Positions 5,360 to 12,060 of a DNA stretch of 14,278 nt are shown in pieces. Under the pieces are notes generated by a model. The model searched no databases. It was given only the letters and a program-made list of their open reading frames with translations, and had not been told where the DNA came from. The first letter of the stretch is position 1. Each line of letters begins with the position of its first letter. Origin of the DNA: an uncultured Prevotella sp. (GTDB lineage: Bacteria; Bacteroidota; Bacteroidia; Bacteroidales; Bacteroidaceae); the NCBI GenBank assembly GCA_900540885.1, contig UQHJ01000057.1, positions 1 through 14,278 of the forward strand, read 5' to 3'. Both the position numbers and the translations under genes were made by a program.

Positions 5360-7306
5360 TTAAGGGATTATGATTTTTCGTGATTTATTGGCTTCGCGCA
5401 GAATGTATACGCCGGAGAGGGTAGGGCGCTTCGTACCCAATGGACGCCCATCAAGCGTGAAGTATTGTGCATCAGGCGTTTCGTTGGTATTTGTTAGTTT
5501 GACTCCTTCAATGCCACTGGTAGCAGGCAGAGAGAAGGATGTACTATAAACAACGTTATTCCAACCATAGCACCAATTAAAGGTGTAGGAATGTTCGGCC
5601 TTGAGTTGTCGGAACGTGACATGAAAGGTGGTGTCGGCTGCAGCGGAGAGAAATATGTTATGAATTTTCTTCACGTCAGCGCCCGTCTCATCGTCAACCA
5701 ATTCAGAAAGGAAGTAAGTTGAGGCACGTTGGGTAGTCGAAGAATTGGTGATGTGGTGCGTAATCGTAGCAGTGCCTTCTTCTTCGTTGATGCTAAGTCG
5801 TGGTGTGTCGTATGCTACCCACATGCTACCATTATTGGGTACGATGTCAATGTCGATACTTCTCAAGATGTGTTTGCCATCGGCTGTGACTGAGAGCGTG
5901 TGAGGTCCTATATGAGACATTACGGGACGAACGTAAAGCGTGTCGCGCTCGCCAGGCATTAGCGTACAGCCCGTGAAGGCTAACCAATCGGCTTGCTTGA
6001 AAGTGGCTGTATCGGTGGGCGCATTGAGCAGGAAGGCGAAGGTGGTGGTGAGTGGTTGAGAAGAGGTGTTGCGTAGGGCAATGCCCATGCGGGTGTTACA
6101 CGTATTGGTAGGAGAATCGACCAACCATAGCGAGTCAATCGCAATCTCAAGCCCTGTGCGGTGAAGCGAGTCGGGGAGGGCCACGTCGGTCACTTCGTCA
6201 GGACATACGACCAAGGCTTCTTGATTGCAAAAGTATCCCGTGTCGACTACGTCGTGGCGATCGTAAACGGGTTCGTGGGGATATAATACGTCTAAACGAA
6301 AGAACCCGTCGTAGTCGCCGTCACTGCCCCAACAAACGTGAAAGAGTCCGTCGTCGTCAAGTCCGTCCAACACAAAGGCGTGTCCACCCGTGTCGAGGTT
6401 GGCTCCTGCATAATACACAGGGCGTGCAGCCATAATGTTGGCGGCTATGTAGTTCCAATAGTCAACAGGGTTGTATTGATAGCTATCTAAATAGGCCACG
6501 TGCTTTAGTCCGAAGGCGCGTTGCAATGGTTCGATGAGCCGATACGTGTTTGTTCCACTGGCGTTTAATCCCCAATTCATGTGGGCGGCCATGCCCAAGT
6601 AATACATAAGTTGAGCTACGGCCGTGCGTTGTTCGGACGTCCCCGCCTCTGCCTTATAGTTATCAAGTATAAGTCGTGTGTCAACGCTTTGTCCGGGGAG
6701 AACATCGGGCACGGAGTAGTGGTCGGTGGTCCATCCATGTAGGGTGTCTTGTAGGGTATAGGTGCGTCGATAGTAGGTGAGCACTTGTTCCATAGCGATG
6801 GCTACGCAGCCAGCCAAACAGCGATTGGTGGACACGTTGCCTTTATCGTCGGTATAATAAGGACAAAGGTCGTTGTACGGACTTTCGGCTCCGTGCTGCG
6901 TGGTGAGCAATGGAGCCGTGGCTTGCCATTTCGCTCCTGCTATTGGATAACCCTTCGACTTCTGATTGGTGCTTTGTGTGTTGAGTATGGATTGTAGAGC
7001 GGTGGGGATTGCCCCTTTGGGACTTGTGCTTCCATACCCCAAAACAGTTGGTGTTGCTTCATCTTTGCTAAGGAGTACGAACTGCTTCCCTTTTTGGCAA
7101 AGCCAACCGCGTGGATGAACCTTTAGCGTAATCGGTGAACGATCGATTGCTGTTACTCGTTGTTGCTTCCCGCCTTGTTGGCTTGAATGTGTTTCAAACC
7201 ATTGTTCGGCCGTGTGGCGAACGGTGATGCTATCGTTTGTGTTGGCATGTAAACAAGCAGAGAAGATACAAAAGGTGAATAGTAGCGTAAGAAAAGGCTT
7301 TGTCAT
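5360..7306 (-). CDS. secreted C10 family cysteine protease (streptopain/interpain-like)
   Basis: This 648-residue precursor starts at the ATG at 7306; an upstream TTG lies in the terminator flank. A signal peptide covers residues 1-21 (MTKPFLTLLFTFCIFSACLHA). Residues about 25-110 resemble the Spi-type propeptide that keeps C10 proteases inactive. The papain-like catalytic domain spans about 140-365. The nucleophile is C167 in LAGCVAIAMEQV, and the catalytic histidine is H309 in TGGHAFVLDGLDDDG. The HxxWG block is HVCWGSDGDYDGFF, with cysteine where asparagine is usual. A beta-sandwich-like region follows (about 375-600). The last 35 residues (YFTLDGRPLG ... GVYILRE ... KIIIP) look like the Bacteroidota C-terminal secretion/sorting tail. 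The protein probably degrades host or dietary proteins outside the cell. The DUF1934 gene follows after one base. Confidence 0.9.
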   Translation of the reverse strand: MTKPFLTLLFTFCIFSACLHANTNDSITVRHTAEQWFETHSSQQGGKQQRVTAIDRSPITLKVHPRGWLCQKGKQFVLLSKDEATPTVLGYGSTSPKGAIPTALQSILNTQSTNQKSKGYPIAGAKWQATAPLLTTQHGAESPYNDLCPYYTDDKGNVSTNRCLAGCVAIAMEQVLTYYRRTYTLQDTLHGWTTDHYSVPDVLPGQSVDTRLILDNYKAEAGTSEQRTAVAQLMYYLGMAAHMNWGLNASGTNTYRLIEPLQRAFGLKHVAYLDSYQYNPVDYWNYIAANIMAARPVYYAGANLDTGGHAFVLDGLDDDGLFHVCWGSDGDYDGFFRLDVLYPHEPVYDRHDVVDTGYFCNQEALVVCPDEVTDVALPDSLHRTGLEIAIDSLWLVDSPTNTCNTRMGIALRNTSSQPLTTTFAFLLNAPTDTATFKQADWLAFTGCTLMPGERDTLYVRPVMSHIGPHTLSVTADGKHILRSIDIDIVPNNGSMWVAYDTPRLSINEEEGTATITHHITNSSTTQRASTYFLSELVDDETGADVKKIHNIFLSAAADTTFHVTFRQLKAEHSYTFNWCYGWNNVVYSTSFSLPATSGIEGVKLTNTNETPDAQYFTLDGRPLGTKRPTLSGVYILREANKSRKIIIP

Positions 7307-7331
7307 GTGGTAAAAGTAAATGAACAAAATA

Positions 7332-7382
7332 TAAGTAACGCAGCAATTAGAGGTTTGTCCCCTCCAATTGCTGCGTTACTTA
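7332..7382 (-). terminator. hairpin after the carboxynorspermidine synthase gene
   Basis: A perfect 17-bp stem (7332-7348 with 7366-7382, arm TAAGTAACGCAGCAATT) is capped by an extra GAGG/CCTC pairing. On the minus strand it lies 20 bases past the stop of the carboxynorspermidine synthase gene and is followed by TATTTTGTT, a reasonable T-rich tail. It also sits just upstream of the C10 protease start. The arm is almost identical to that of the hairpin at 365-411. Confidence 0.7.
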
Positions 7383-7402
7383 CATATTGTTGATAAAATA
7401 TA

Positions 7403-8596
7403 TTATAACTCAAGGTCGCCGTCGAACACTTCGTGCCAAGGCAAGCCTTGCTTGTTGAGTTCTTCCATGAAGGGATCGGGGTCGAACTCTTCAACGTTGA
7501 ACACACCGGGCTTCTTCCAAAGTCCGAGCATAAACATACGTGCACCAATGCAAGCGGGAACACCAGTGGTGTAGCTTACGCCTTGCATGCCAGTCTCTTC
7601 GTAAGCAGCTTGGTGAGAGCAGTTGTTGTAAACGTAGTAGGTGTGTTCCTTACCGTCTTTCAAACCGCGAATGCGGCAACCAATGCTTGTCTCGCCTTCG
7701 TAGTTCTCGCCCAGGTCTTGCGGATTGGGGAGTACTGCCTTTAAGAACTGAAGTGGAACAATCTCCATGCCTTGATACATGATAGGCTTGATAGAAGCCA
7801 TACCAATGTTTTGAATGACGCGCAAGTGGGTGAGGTATTCTTGTCCAAACGTCATCCAGAAGCGAGCGCGCTTAATAGTGGGGTAGTTCTTAACAAGGCT
7901 CTCAATCTCTTCGTGGTGGAGCAAGTAGCTTTCCTTCGGACCTACGTTGGGGTAGGTGAGGGGCTTGTGAATTTCGAGCGGTTCCGTTTCAACCCAACGG
8001 CCGTCTTCCCAATAAAGGCCCTTTTGCGTAATCTCGCGAATGTTGATTTCGGGATTGAAGTTGGTGGCAAAAGCCTTGTGGTGGTTACCTGCGTTGCAGT
8101 CGACAATGTCGAGGTATTGAATCTCGTCGAAATGGTGCTTAGCAGCATAGGCTGTGTAGATGCTGGTTACACCTGGGTCGAAGCCGCAACCCAAGATAGC
8201 GGTGAGTCCAGCCTTCTCAAAACGATCTTTGTAAGCCCACTGCCAAGAGTACTCAAAGTGTGCCTCGTCCTTAGGTTCGTAGTTAGCCGTGTCGAGGTAA
8301 GAGCAACCGCATTGCAAACAAGCCTCCATAATGGTGAGGTCTTGATAAGGCAAGGCGAGGTTCATTACCAAGTCGGGTTTAAACTCATTAAAGAGTTTTA
8401 CCAACTCTTCTACGCTGTCAGCATCAACTTGTGCTGTCTTTATGTCGTCACGGCCGATGGCCTTAACGATGGCGTCGCACTTTGACTTCGTGCGGCTTGC
8501 AATCATGATTTCGCTGAACACGTCCGTGTTCTTGGCTACTTTGTGGGCTGCAACTGTTGCAACACCACCTGCACCAATAATAAGTACTTTTCCCAT
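7403..8596 (-). CDS. carboxynorspermidine synthase (saccharopine dehydrogenase family)
   Basis: This 397-residue protein is a saccharopine-dehydrogenase-like oxidoreductase of the carboxynorspermidine/carboxyspermidine dehydrogenase type. The enzyme condenses L-aspartate semialdehyde with a diamine using NAD(P)H, and the product is later decarboxylated to norspermidine or spermidine. The N-terminal Rossmann motif is plain (KVLIIGAGGVATVAAHK, residues 3-19), followed by the SRT(K) strand end and LALPYQDLTIMEACLQCGCSYLDTAN-type sequence (split at about residues 80-104). ILGCGFDPGVTSIY (about 134-147) is the domain junction typical of this group. There is no signal peptide, and length is normal. 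The partner decarboxylase gene (nspC-type) is not in the window. The ATG at 8596 is directly preceded by a tract of 9-bp repeats, and a clear hairpin follows the stop. Confidence 0.88.
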   Translation of the reverse strand: MGKVLIIGAGGVATVAAHKVAKNTDVFSEIMIASRTKSKCDAIVKAIGRDDIKTAQVDADSVEELVKLFNEFKPDLVMNLALPYQDLTIMEACLQCGCSYLDTANYEPKDEAHFEYSWQWAYKDRFEKAGLTAILGCGFDPGVTSIYTAYAAKHHFDEIQYLDIVDCNAGNHHKAFATNFNPEINIREITQKGLYWEDGRWVETEPLEIHKPLTYPNVGPKESYLLHHEEIESLVKNYPTIKRARFWMTFGQEYLTHLRVIQNIGMASIKPIMYQGMEIVPLQFLKAVLPNPQDLGENYEGETSIGCRIRGLKDGKEHTYYVYNNCSHQAAYEETGMQGVSYTTGVPACIGARMFMLGLWKKPGVFNVEEFDPDPFMEELNKQGLPWHEVFDGDLEL

Positions 8597-8617
8597 TTAT
8601 ATGTTGAGTGTATTTGG

Positions 8618-8680
8618 TTTAATGAGTATAATAAGTTTAGTGAGTTTAATGAGTTTAATAAGTTTAGTGAGTTTGATAAG
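8618..8680. repeat. 9-bp tandem repeat tract (TTTAATGAG type)
   Basis: Seven uninterrupted, in-phase nonamers run on the plus strand from 8618: TTTAATGAG, TATAATAAG, TTTAGTGAG, TTTAATGAG, TTTAATAAG, TTTAGTGAG and TTTGATAAG. The tract lies between the thioesterase stop and the carboxynorspermidine synthase start, 21 bases upstream of that ATG. It would be transcribed if the two genes share a transcript. I see no promoter match inside it. Confidence 0.85.
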
Positions 8681-8719
8681 TAACTTTTTAACCCCCTAAT
8701 CCTCTAACCTCATTACTTA

Positions 8720-9457
8720 TTAAAACTCTATGCTGCCTTTGACGATAATGCTTTCGTCTTTTCTGATTTCGAATAAGTGGCGCTTGTCGTTCTTGGCATC
8801 GATGTCGTGATAAATCTGAAGCTCATCACCGCAGTACGACTCAAGGCAGTAAGCCATTTCAATGCGACGGACGGGGTGCGCCTTTAACTCGTTCGCATCA
8901 AAGAAGTCGAGCAAGAGCTCAATGTAGCGAATGGAGTTGACATGACCATTAATGTCGAGGTCGGAGTAGGCCGCTTTGTGAGTGTTTACTAAAGTGGGCG
9001 ACTTCATACGCATACGTCCCATGGTTGGAATGGGCGAAGGCTCATCGGGTATAAGCGTATCGGAAAATCCACCATTGGGCAACTTCTCAAGGTCGGCGGG
9101 TTGGCGCGTTTGCGTGTCAATGAGAGCCCAAATACTGGTGGCGTGCCCGTATGCTGTGCCGTCAGGGCGAAGTATACTGAAGTGGCGGTCGGTGAATTGA
9201 CGATAAAGGCGGTCAACCCATGTCTTGATACTAAATGCGTCGCCCGAACATGGCATTTCGCTCATCTCGATAACCAAGCGCGACAGTACCCAAGCGTGGT
9301 GTAACTTTATCATTTGGGGGTAGCCAAATCCATGTTCGCCAGCGTGCAATGAGGCGCAACGAAGAATGAGGTTTCCCAAGTTACCCCATGCCAAGTTGCC
9401 GCAATAGTCTTCGGTAAAGGGTTCGACCGTATAATCGTATTTACTCCATTTCTGCAT
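8720..9457 (-). CDS. acyl-ACP thioesterase (FatA/FatB family)
   Basis: This 245-residue protein is a double hot-dog acyl-ACP thioesterase that releases free fatty acids from acyl carrier protein in the cytoplasm. The first hot-dog covers about residues 8-130. The second (about 150-245) carries the catalytic block YSDLDINGHVNSIRYIE (164-180), with N170 and H172, followed by a downstream acidic residue in AYCLESYCGDEL (E206). There is no transit or signal peptide, consistent with bacterial members. I place the start at the ATG at 9457. Two upstream options are rejected: a TTG at 9511 and an ATG at 9493 fall within or upstream of a well-formed promoter (9481-9512). It precedes the carboxynorspermidine synthase gene by 123 bases in the same direction, with no hairpin between them, so a shared transcript is possible. 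Confidence 0.88.
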   Translation of the reverse strand: MQKWSKYDYTVEPFTEDYCGNLAWGNLGNLILRCASLHAGEHGFGYPQMIKLHHAWVLSRLVIEMSEMPCSGDAFSIKTWVDRLYRQFTDRHFSILRPDGTAYGHATSIWALIDTQTRQPADLEKLPNGGFSDTLIPDEPSPIPTMGRMRMKSPTLVNTHKAAYSDLDINGHVNSIRYIELLLDFFDANELKAHPVRRIEMAYCLESYCGDELQIYHDIDAKNDKRHLFEIRKDESIIVKGSIEF

Positions 9458-9480
9458 AATATTATTGTTTATTGTATAGG

Positions 9481-9512
9481 CAAAATTACACATTAATAAT
9501 ATATAGGACAAA
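9481..9512 (-). promoter_or_regulatory. promoter of the acyl-ACP thioesterase gene
   Basis: On the minus strand TTTG (9512-9509) is followed after exactly 20 bases by TAATTTTG (9488-9481), a full match to the Bacteroidota -33/-7 consensus. The predicted transcript would begin near 9474, leaving a short leader before the ATG at 9457. This promoter decides the start codon of the gene. Confidence 0.65.
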
Positions 9513-9550
9513 TAAACGCTTGCTAAACTTTGGTTAAGGCTTTTTTATCT

Positions 9551-9603
9551 CAATTAGTCGAAGAGTTATGCGCCACGAACGTGCCTAACTCTTCGACTAA
9601 TTG
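9551..9603 (-). terminator. hairpin after the PspC-domain gene
   Basis: A perfect 18-bp stem (9551-9568 with 9586-9603, arm CAATTAGTCGAAGAGTTA) lies four bases past the stop of the PspC-domain gene and upstream of the thioesterase promoter. The minus strand continues with an A-run rather than a T-run; the T-run (9541-9546) lies on the plus strand. The stem strength and position still favour a transcript end or stabilising structure. Confidence 0.6.
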
Positions 9604-9607
9604 CAGT

Positions 9608-11263
9608 TTATCGTTCACTCTTCTTATTTATATCTTCCACCTTCACGACACGGAGACGGAGAATTTCTGCTTTATCGGCACCTGCTTTGAGTGTGCCACG
9701 AATGCCGTATTTGAGGTGGCCACCATAGTGGTTGAACTCGGCCGTTTGGTAACTCCATTGTGATACTTCGCTGCGTTGGTGATAGAGCCACCAGGGTTCG
9801 GAGAGCGTGTCGGGGAGCATACCTGTCTGCATCGCATCATTGTAACTCATAGAAGCAAAATTGCCATTGCGCTGTGTGTCGCGAGAGCGAACCATGAAGT
9901 GATCGTCATTATAGAAGATGAAGAGACCAGGACCTTCGACGGAGGTGACAGCTTCAATGCGGTACTTGCCTGCGGGGAGATTTTCGGTGCGTTCCATTGA
10001 GAGTGACATGGGGCGATTTTCGTCCGTTTTTTTAAAGTAATAGACGATGCGGTCGTTGTCCTCTTCAAAGTCGTCATTATAGCTATAAAAGTCGCCGTCT
10101 TCGTTACAGTTGATAGCCTGCGTGATGTTCCAACCGTCGATGGCCAACTTATTGCGTGACTCATTCTCCATAAAGATGCCGTTGATGGTTTGGTTTTTAA
10201 GTCGCCATTCTGTTTTAGCTATTTTAAGGTTGATACCCGACAGCACACCAAACACGGTAGCTGAGGTGGCCGAAAGGACGGCTATTATAATAAGTGTGAC
10301 GGCAGTGGCAGAACTAAGCGGCTTTGTATTGTTTGACTTGAGCAACATACGCAATGAGGCATAAAGCAAAATGCTTAGGCAAATAAGACCAGACACAAGA
10401 GCAAGCAAACCATACCAAAGCAAAGCGGGTGAAAACTGGATAAAACTCGCTAAATTGTCATTCATTGGTTGTTCGGCACTCGCCACGATAAAGGCAATGA
10501 TACCAACGATAGTGGCCACGATGAAGGCACCCACAATAAAAATAACGAAGAGTCGCAAACAGAACACAATGATGTTGAGTAACGTGCGTAAGAAACTGCG
10601 GGCACCATTCTTAACCTTCGGTGAGCGAAGGTAATCATTCGTCCGGTTAACTCCGCGCATGAGTTCCTCATTGAGCGTTTGAGGGTTGATAGGTTCGCCC
10701 CTCATCTGCAAACGTTCCTCAGCAGTTGTGGCGGCAGGAATGATAGCCCAAGCAATGAGGTAGATAAAGCCCATTGTCGAAAAGCTGAACAATGCTAACA
10801 ATACCATAATAATACGCCAAGGTAGAGGGTCAGTTCCGCCAAAGTATTGACACAGACCAGACATGACACCCCCTAAGAGTTGATCCTGAGGGTCGCGATA
10901 GAGCTTGCGGCTGCTTTTGTGTGAGGTAGTAGCGGCATCAGGAGTTGGAGAAGGCGTAGCATGGGTGCTTTGTTGCGCATCGCTCTCGTTTGTTGCCGTG
11001 CTTTCGTCCATTTGTTCAGGATTGCCGATACGTTGAATGATATCACGCACATGTTCAATAGAGATAGCTTCAACGCCATTCGTTTTCAATTCGCTAAAGA
11101 GTTCGGCTATACGGTGTTCAATGTCGTCGGTTATTTCATCGCCGCCTTCGCGCTTGCTAAAGTAGCTGCGCATATTGTCAAGGTATTGCTCAAGCAATTT
11201 GCAAGCATCGTCATCAATGGCATACAAAGTGCCAAAGAGGTTGACAGTAATATTCTTTTTCAT
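9608..11263 (-). CDS. PspC-domain multi-pass membrane protein
   Basis: This 551-residue protein has four parts. Residues 1-85 form a soluble helical region (DDIEHRIAELFSEL, then EHVRDIIQRIGNPEQ) of the kind found ahead of membrane domains in PadR-linked proteins. Residues 86-117 are a low-complexity Ser/Thr/Pro/Ala linker. Residues 118-178 are the PspC domain (KLYRDPQDQLLGGVMSGLCQYFG, read in two parts, then a hydrophobic helix). Three further membrane stretches lie at about 228-261, 278-305 and 318-343, and a polar domain of about 200 residues follows. PspC domains sense or respond to envelope stress in other bacteria. The gene follows padR by 83 bases in the same direction and is very likely its co-transcribed target. 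The start is the ATG at 11263. The function of the large C-terminal domain is unknown. Confidence 0.85.
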   Translation of the reverse strand: MKKNITVNLFGTLYAIDDDACKLLEQYLDNMRSYFSKREGGDEITDDIEHRIAELFSELKTNGVEAISIEHVRDIIQRIGNPEQMDESTATNESDAQQSTHATPSPTPDAATTSHKSSRKLYRDPQDQLLGGVMSGLCQYFGGTDPLPWRIIMVLLALFSFSTMGFIYLIAWAIIPAATTAEERLQMRGEPINPQTLNEELMRGVNRTNDYLRSPKVKNGARSFLRTLLNIIVFCLRLFVIFIVGAFIVATIVGIIAFIVASAEQPMNDNLASFIQFSPALLWYGLLALVSGLICLSILLYASLRMLLKSNNTKPLSSATAVTLIIIAVLSATSATVFGVLSGINLKIAKTEWRLKNQTINGIFMENESRNKLAIDGWNITQAINCNEDGDFYSYNDDFEEDNDRIVYYFKKTDENRPMSLSMERTENLPAGKYRIEAVTSVEGPGLFIFYNDDHFMVRSRDTQRNGNFASMSYNDAMQTGMLPDTLSEPWWLYHQRSEVSQWSYQTAEFNHYGGHLKYGIRGTLKAGADKAEILRLRVVKVEDINKKSER

Positions 11264-11346
11264 AGAGAGAATAATTGTTGTTTGTGTTCATTTAATAATG
11301 TGTATTGAAATGAATAGTCCTTCGCTTTCAGCTTTAATAAGTGGTA

Positions 11347-11694
11347 CTACTTCATTTCAATTTGTGGAGCCATGCCTTTTAATAAGCCAATGGTGCGAGC
11401 TAATTCATTCCATGCACCGTCTAATTCGTTTAGAAAAAGCAGGCCGTCGGGCGTTAAGGCGTAATACTTGCGTGGAGGACCTTGGGTCGATTCACGCCAT
11501 TCGTAAGATAGAAGTCCGTCCTTCTTCAGACGGGTGAGCAAGGGGTAGAGTGTACCTTCAACTACTATCAAATCAGCTACTTTGAGACGAGTGATAATGT
11601 CATTCGCATAGCTGGCCTCGTGGCTCAGCAGCAGTAGTACACAATATTCAAGCATACCCTTGCGCATCTGTGATTTTGCGTTGTCTACATTCAT
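11347..11694 (-). CDS. PadR family transcriptional regulator
   Basis: This 115-residue protein is a compact PadR-type winged-helix regulator. The helix-turn-helix and wing are visible as VEGTLYPLLTRLKKDGLL (45-62), followed by SYEWRES and PPRKYYALTPDG (73-84). The C-terminal helix (about 85-108) serves dimerisation in the short PadR subfamily. It binds DNA as a dimer and usually represses its own operon until a ligand or stress signal releases it. I start it at the ATG at 11694. The frame extends 20 codons further only from a TTG that coincides with the -33 element of the promoter. It is the first gene of the padR-pspC unit and divergent from gdhA. A 25-bp dyad over the promoter is a candidate autoregulatory operator. 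Confidence 0.88.
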   Translation of the reverse strand: MNVDNAKSQMRKGMLEYCVLLLLSHEASYANDIITRLKVADLIVVEGTLYPLLTRLKKDGLLSYEWRESTQGPPRKYYALTPDGLLFLNELDGAWNELARTIGLLKGMAPQIEMK

Positions 11695-11723
11695 AGAGAT
11701 TGTGCTTTTAATCGTTTCTGCTG

Positions 11724-11754
11724 CAAATGTATGTAAAAGGTTAGTACTATGCAA
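11724..11754 (-). promoter_or_regulatory. promoter of the padR-pspC unit
   Basis: On the minus strand TTG (11754-11752) is followed after 20 bases by TACATTTG (11731-11724), matching the Bacteroidota -33/-7 pattern exactly at the conserved positions. The transcript would start near 11717, about 23 bases before the ATG at 11694. Confidence 0.6.
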
Positions 11755-11766
11755 TGCAAAGTACTA
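11742..11766. promoter_or_regulatory. 25-bp dyad, candidate PadR operator
   Basis: The sequence reads TAGTACT-a-TGCA-a-TGCA-a-AGTACTA, symmetric about position 11754. Both outer heptamers and both inner tetramers are perfect inverted repeats; only the single joining bases break symmetry. It covers the -33 element of the padR promoter, where a repressor would block transcription. Binding by this PadR protein is inferred from position and symmetry. Confidence 0.5.
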
Positions 11767-12060
11767 TAAACCTTAAATATTTAACTTTCATTTAAATTTG
11801 GATAAACGAATAATTGCGTGGTCAATGTTTGCAGATTTATCCTTATAAAGGGGTAAGAAGAAGTTCAAAAGACTATGAAAAAATCTTTTTCTTATCTTTT
11901 TGCTATTTTATTCGTAGAAAAGGATACAAAATAAAAGATTTTATGTATTTTTGTGGTCGAAAAATAGGAAAGCTAACGTAAAAGTGTGCTTTTGCTATTT
12001 GGGATGAAAAAAATACACCATTATACAACAGCAAACATCTAACGACTACTATACACAATT
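11767..12060 (+). promoter_or_regulatory. gdhA upstream region
   Basis: This AT-rich spacer precedes gdhA. A TATTTTTG match to the -7 consensus lies at 11946-11953, but no good TTTG sits 20 bases upstream. A second -7-like box, TAAATTTG (11793-11800), also lacks a -33 partner. If the first is used, the leader is about 100 bases long and contains a 12-codon open frame (12004-12042). No Shine-Dalgarno sequence precedes the gdhA ATG. Confidence 0.35.
12004..12042 (+). CDS. possible 12-residue upstream reading frame before gdhA
   Basis: An ATG at 12004 opens a frame coding MKKIHHYTTANI that stops with TAA at 12042, 18 bases ahead of the gdhA ATG. The position inside the presumed leader and the lysine-rich start would suit a translated leader peptide. 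Such short frames are common by chance, and there is no visible attenuator hairpin between it and gdhA. Confidence 0.2.
   Translation: MKKIHHYTTANI

Noticed and set aside
7234..7306. Lipoprotein signal in the C10 protease (FSAC)
   Set aside because: Phenylalanine at -3 is a poor lipobox and an ordinary cleavage site (CLHA) follows; the C-terminal tail also argues for full secretion.
7772..8485. Long plus-strand open frame of 237 codons
   Set aside because: It lies wholly opposite the well-supported carboxynorspermidine synthase gene and its translation shows no family features; it is an antisense shadow.
9458..9511. Longer start for the acyl-ACP thioesterase (TTG at 9511 or ATG at 9493)
   Set aside because: Both fall in a full promoter match, so the transcript should begin after them; homology to the family begins after the ATG at 9457.
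11695..11754. Longer start for PadR from the TTG at 11754
   Set aside because: That TTG is the -33 element of the promoter; the added residues do not look like PadR sequence.
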